A DNA stretch of 19,882 bases, from positions 1-19,882 of the forward strand of contig JAGSPR010000075.1 in assembly GCA_018262455.1 (NCBI GenBank), in the 5' to 3' direction. This DNA is from Deltaproteobacteria bacterium (lineage in GTDB: Bacteria; Myxococcota; Polyangia; Haliangiales; Haliangiaceae). The notes under the pieces are model-generated. The model saw only the letters and a list, made by a program, of their open reading frames with translations. It was not told the DNA's origin and did not search any database. This document shows positions 18,969-19,882 of this stretch, one piece after another. The first letter of the stretch is position 1, and every line of letters starts with the position of its first letter. Position numbers and translations under genes: made by a program.

Positions 18969-19882
18969 CTAACCGCGGTAGCTGTCGTCCTGCTCGATCT
19001 TCGAAAGGACCCAGTCGAACTCGCCTGCGGTGACGTGGGCGCTGCAGAACTCGCACTCGCCGGCCATCGTGATCTGGAGCGGCGCACCGCAGTTGCTGCA
19101 CGCTGGCTGGGTGACCGGCGGACCCTTGCGCGCGGTCGAGCGGATCAAGGTCCAGTATTCGGTGTACGCGCGTTCGCGGTGCTGCGAGCCACGCACGTGC
19201 TCGCCGGTGGACGCTCGCTCGACGAAGTCCTTCCCGGTGGCCCAGATGCGCACCGTGACCGCGTGGTACCAGCGGTCGCGCGAGACCTTCACGATCGCGG
19301 CGTGGGTGATCCGCATGTCGACGAGCTGGTTGCGGAGGTCTTGCTGCTTGTAGGCGTCGACCCAGTACTGCAGGTAGTCGTAGAGCCCGTCGGAGACGAG
19401 TCCCCGTACTGGACGAAGGTCGTTGTTCGCCCAGCCGCGGTTGAGCTGGTCGTAGATCATCGCGACGCGCTGCTCGAGGGCGGTCACGGTGACGGCCGGA
19501 TCGTCATGCTCGAGCTCGATGAGCCGGCGGTCGACGTCAGGTTGACGATAGGTGGGAAGATCGGTCCCACGCTCCGGCACCTCGGTGGTCAGGGTCGGCG
19601 GTCGAACGTCGATCGAGCGCAACGTGATGTCCTCGACGACCCAGTCGAACCGGCCATTGTCGACGACCTGGCTGCACGACGCGCAGACCTGGCTGCCGGT
19701 CGCGGCCGCCTGCCAGGGCGCGCCGCAGCTGGGGCACGGGAAGCCCTTGGTCGCGCCCGGCGGCCTGGTGTGTTGCGCGGCATCGCGGCCGAACCGCCAC
19801 GTCTCGACCGAGTAGTACGTGTGGTCGGCGGTCGTGACGTTGGCCTCGAGCTCGATGGTGATCCCGATCCGCTGCTGCCCTG
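18969..19882 (-). CDS. Tim44-like domain protein with two zinc ribbons (partial, 5' end outside window)
   Basis: The frame stays open to the window edge, so the gene is incomplete at its 5' end; 303 complete codons are visible before the stop at 18969. A first zinc ribbon has C49-x2-C52-x13-C66-x2-C69, followed by GRFDWVVEDI. A Tim44-like alpha+beta domain (about 133-249) then leads to a second ribbon, C261-x2-C264-x11-C276-x2-C279, followed by GEFDWVLSKI. The residues before the first ribbon (TYYSVETWRF) resemble those before the second (AYTEYWTLI), so the whole domain-plus-ribbon module is probably duplicated. A TTG at 19622 could be taken as a start but would cut away the first ribbon. In bacteria Tim44-like domains occur in membrane-associated proteins; the role here is unknown. 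Confidence 0.82.
   Translation of the reverse strand, partial: GQQRIGITIELEANVTTADHTYYSVETWRFGRDAAQHTRPPGATKGFPCPSCGAPWQAAATGSQVCASCSQVVDNGRFDWVVEDITLRSIDVRPPTLTTEVPERGTDLPTYRQPDVDRRLIELEHDDPAVTVTALEQRVAMIYDQLNRGWANNDLRPVRGLVSDGLYDYLQYWVDAYKQQDLRNQLVDMRITHAAIVKVSRDRWYHAVTVRIWATGKDFVERASTGEHVRGSQHRERAYTEYWTLIRSTARKGPPVTQPACSNCGAPLQITMAGECEFCSAHVTAGEFDWVLSKIEQDDSYRG

Noticed and set aside
17465..19087. Longer N-terminus for the Cys-rich-repeat lipoprotein
   Set aside because: It would extend into the next gene and bury the clear signal peptide and lipobox that begin at 18877.

Overview
The window is high-GC chromosomal DNA from a bacterium with a Gram-negative envelope. It carries many lipoproteins, a FadL-type outer-membrane barrel, a lipoprotein with the four-cysteine repeats typical of myxobacteria, and long antisense open frames produced by strong GC3 bias. 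This points to the Myxococcota, perhaps a Haliangium/Kofleriaceae-like lineage; the taxonomic call is inference. I see no tRNA, rRNA, CRISPR array, transposase or phage gene. Genes are tightly packed, and no stretch over about 170 bp lacks a gene.

Layout. Positions 1-84 form a large hairpin of GCGTAA/TTACGC hexamers, followed by truA (108-905). Positions 940-5118 hold a six-gene rightward array: an ECF-like sigma factor, a single-pass membrane protein in the anti-sigma position, a TPR-like lipoprotein, two tandem paralogous Cys-rich lipoproteins and a FadL-like outer-membrane protein. The first five overlap head to tail (TGATG, GTGA, ATGA, CTGA), and the last overlap implies a CTG start codon. 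Leftward genes follow: a small four-helix membrane protein (5124-5561) and a membrane-anchored M23/LytM peptidase (5664-7025).

Positions 7102-11669 encode the two subunits of a type IIA topoisomerase, most like topoisomerase IV (ParC/ParE). The A subunit has an unusual Gly-rich N-terminal extension. The B gene overlaps convergently with a leftward VanW-glycosyltransferase pair (11629-13547). Divergent from that pair are a metallophosphoesterase lipoprotein and a small AsmA-like membrane protein (13638-15618). The right end is all leftward: a secreted MORN-repeat protein, a Cys-rich-repeat lipoprotein, and an incomplete gene whose product carries two zinc-ribbon modules and a Tim44-like domain. 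That last gene runs off the right edge.

The best candidate for an undescribed system is the 940-5118 array. The likely logic is a membrane-controlled sigma factor co-expressed with periplasmic lipoproteins and a barrel. The two Cys-rich proteins share an exactly conserved nine-cysteine spacing that predicts a disulfide-stapled helical hairpin. Second are the duplicated zinc-ribbon module at the right end and the possible sliding-clamp-binding peptide in the ParC extension.
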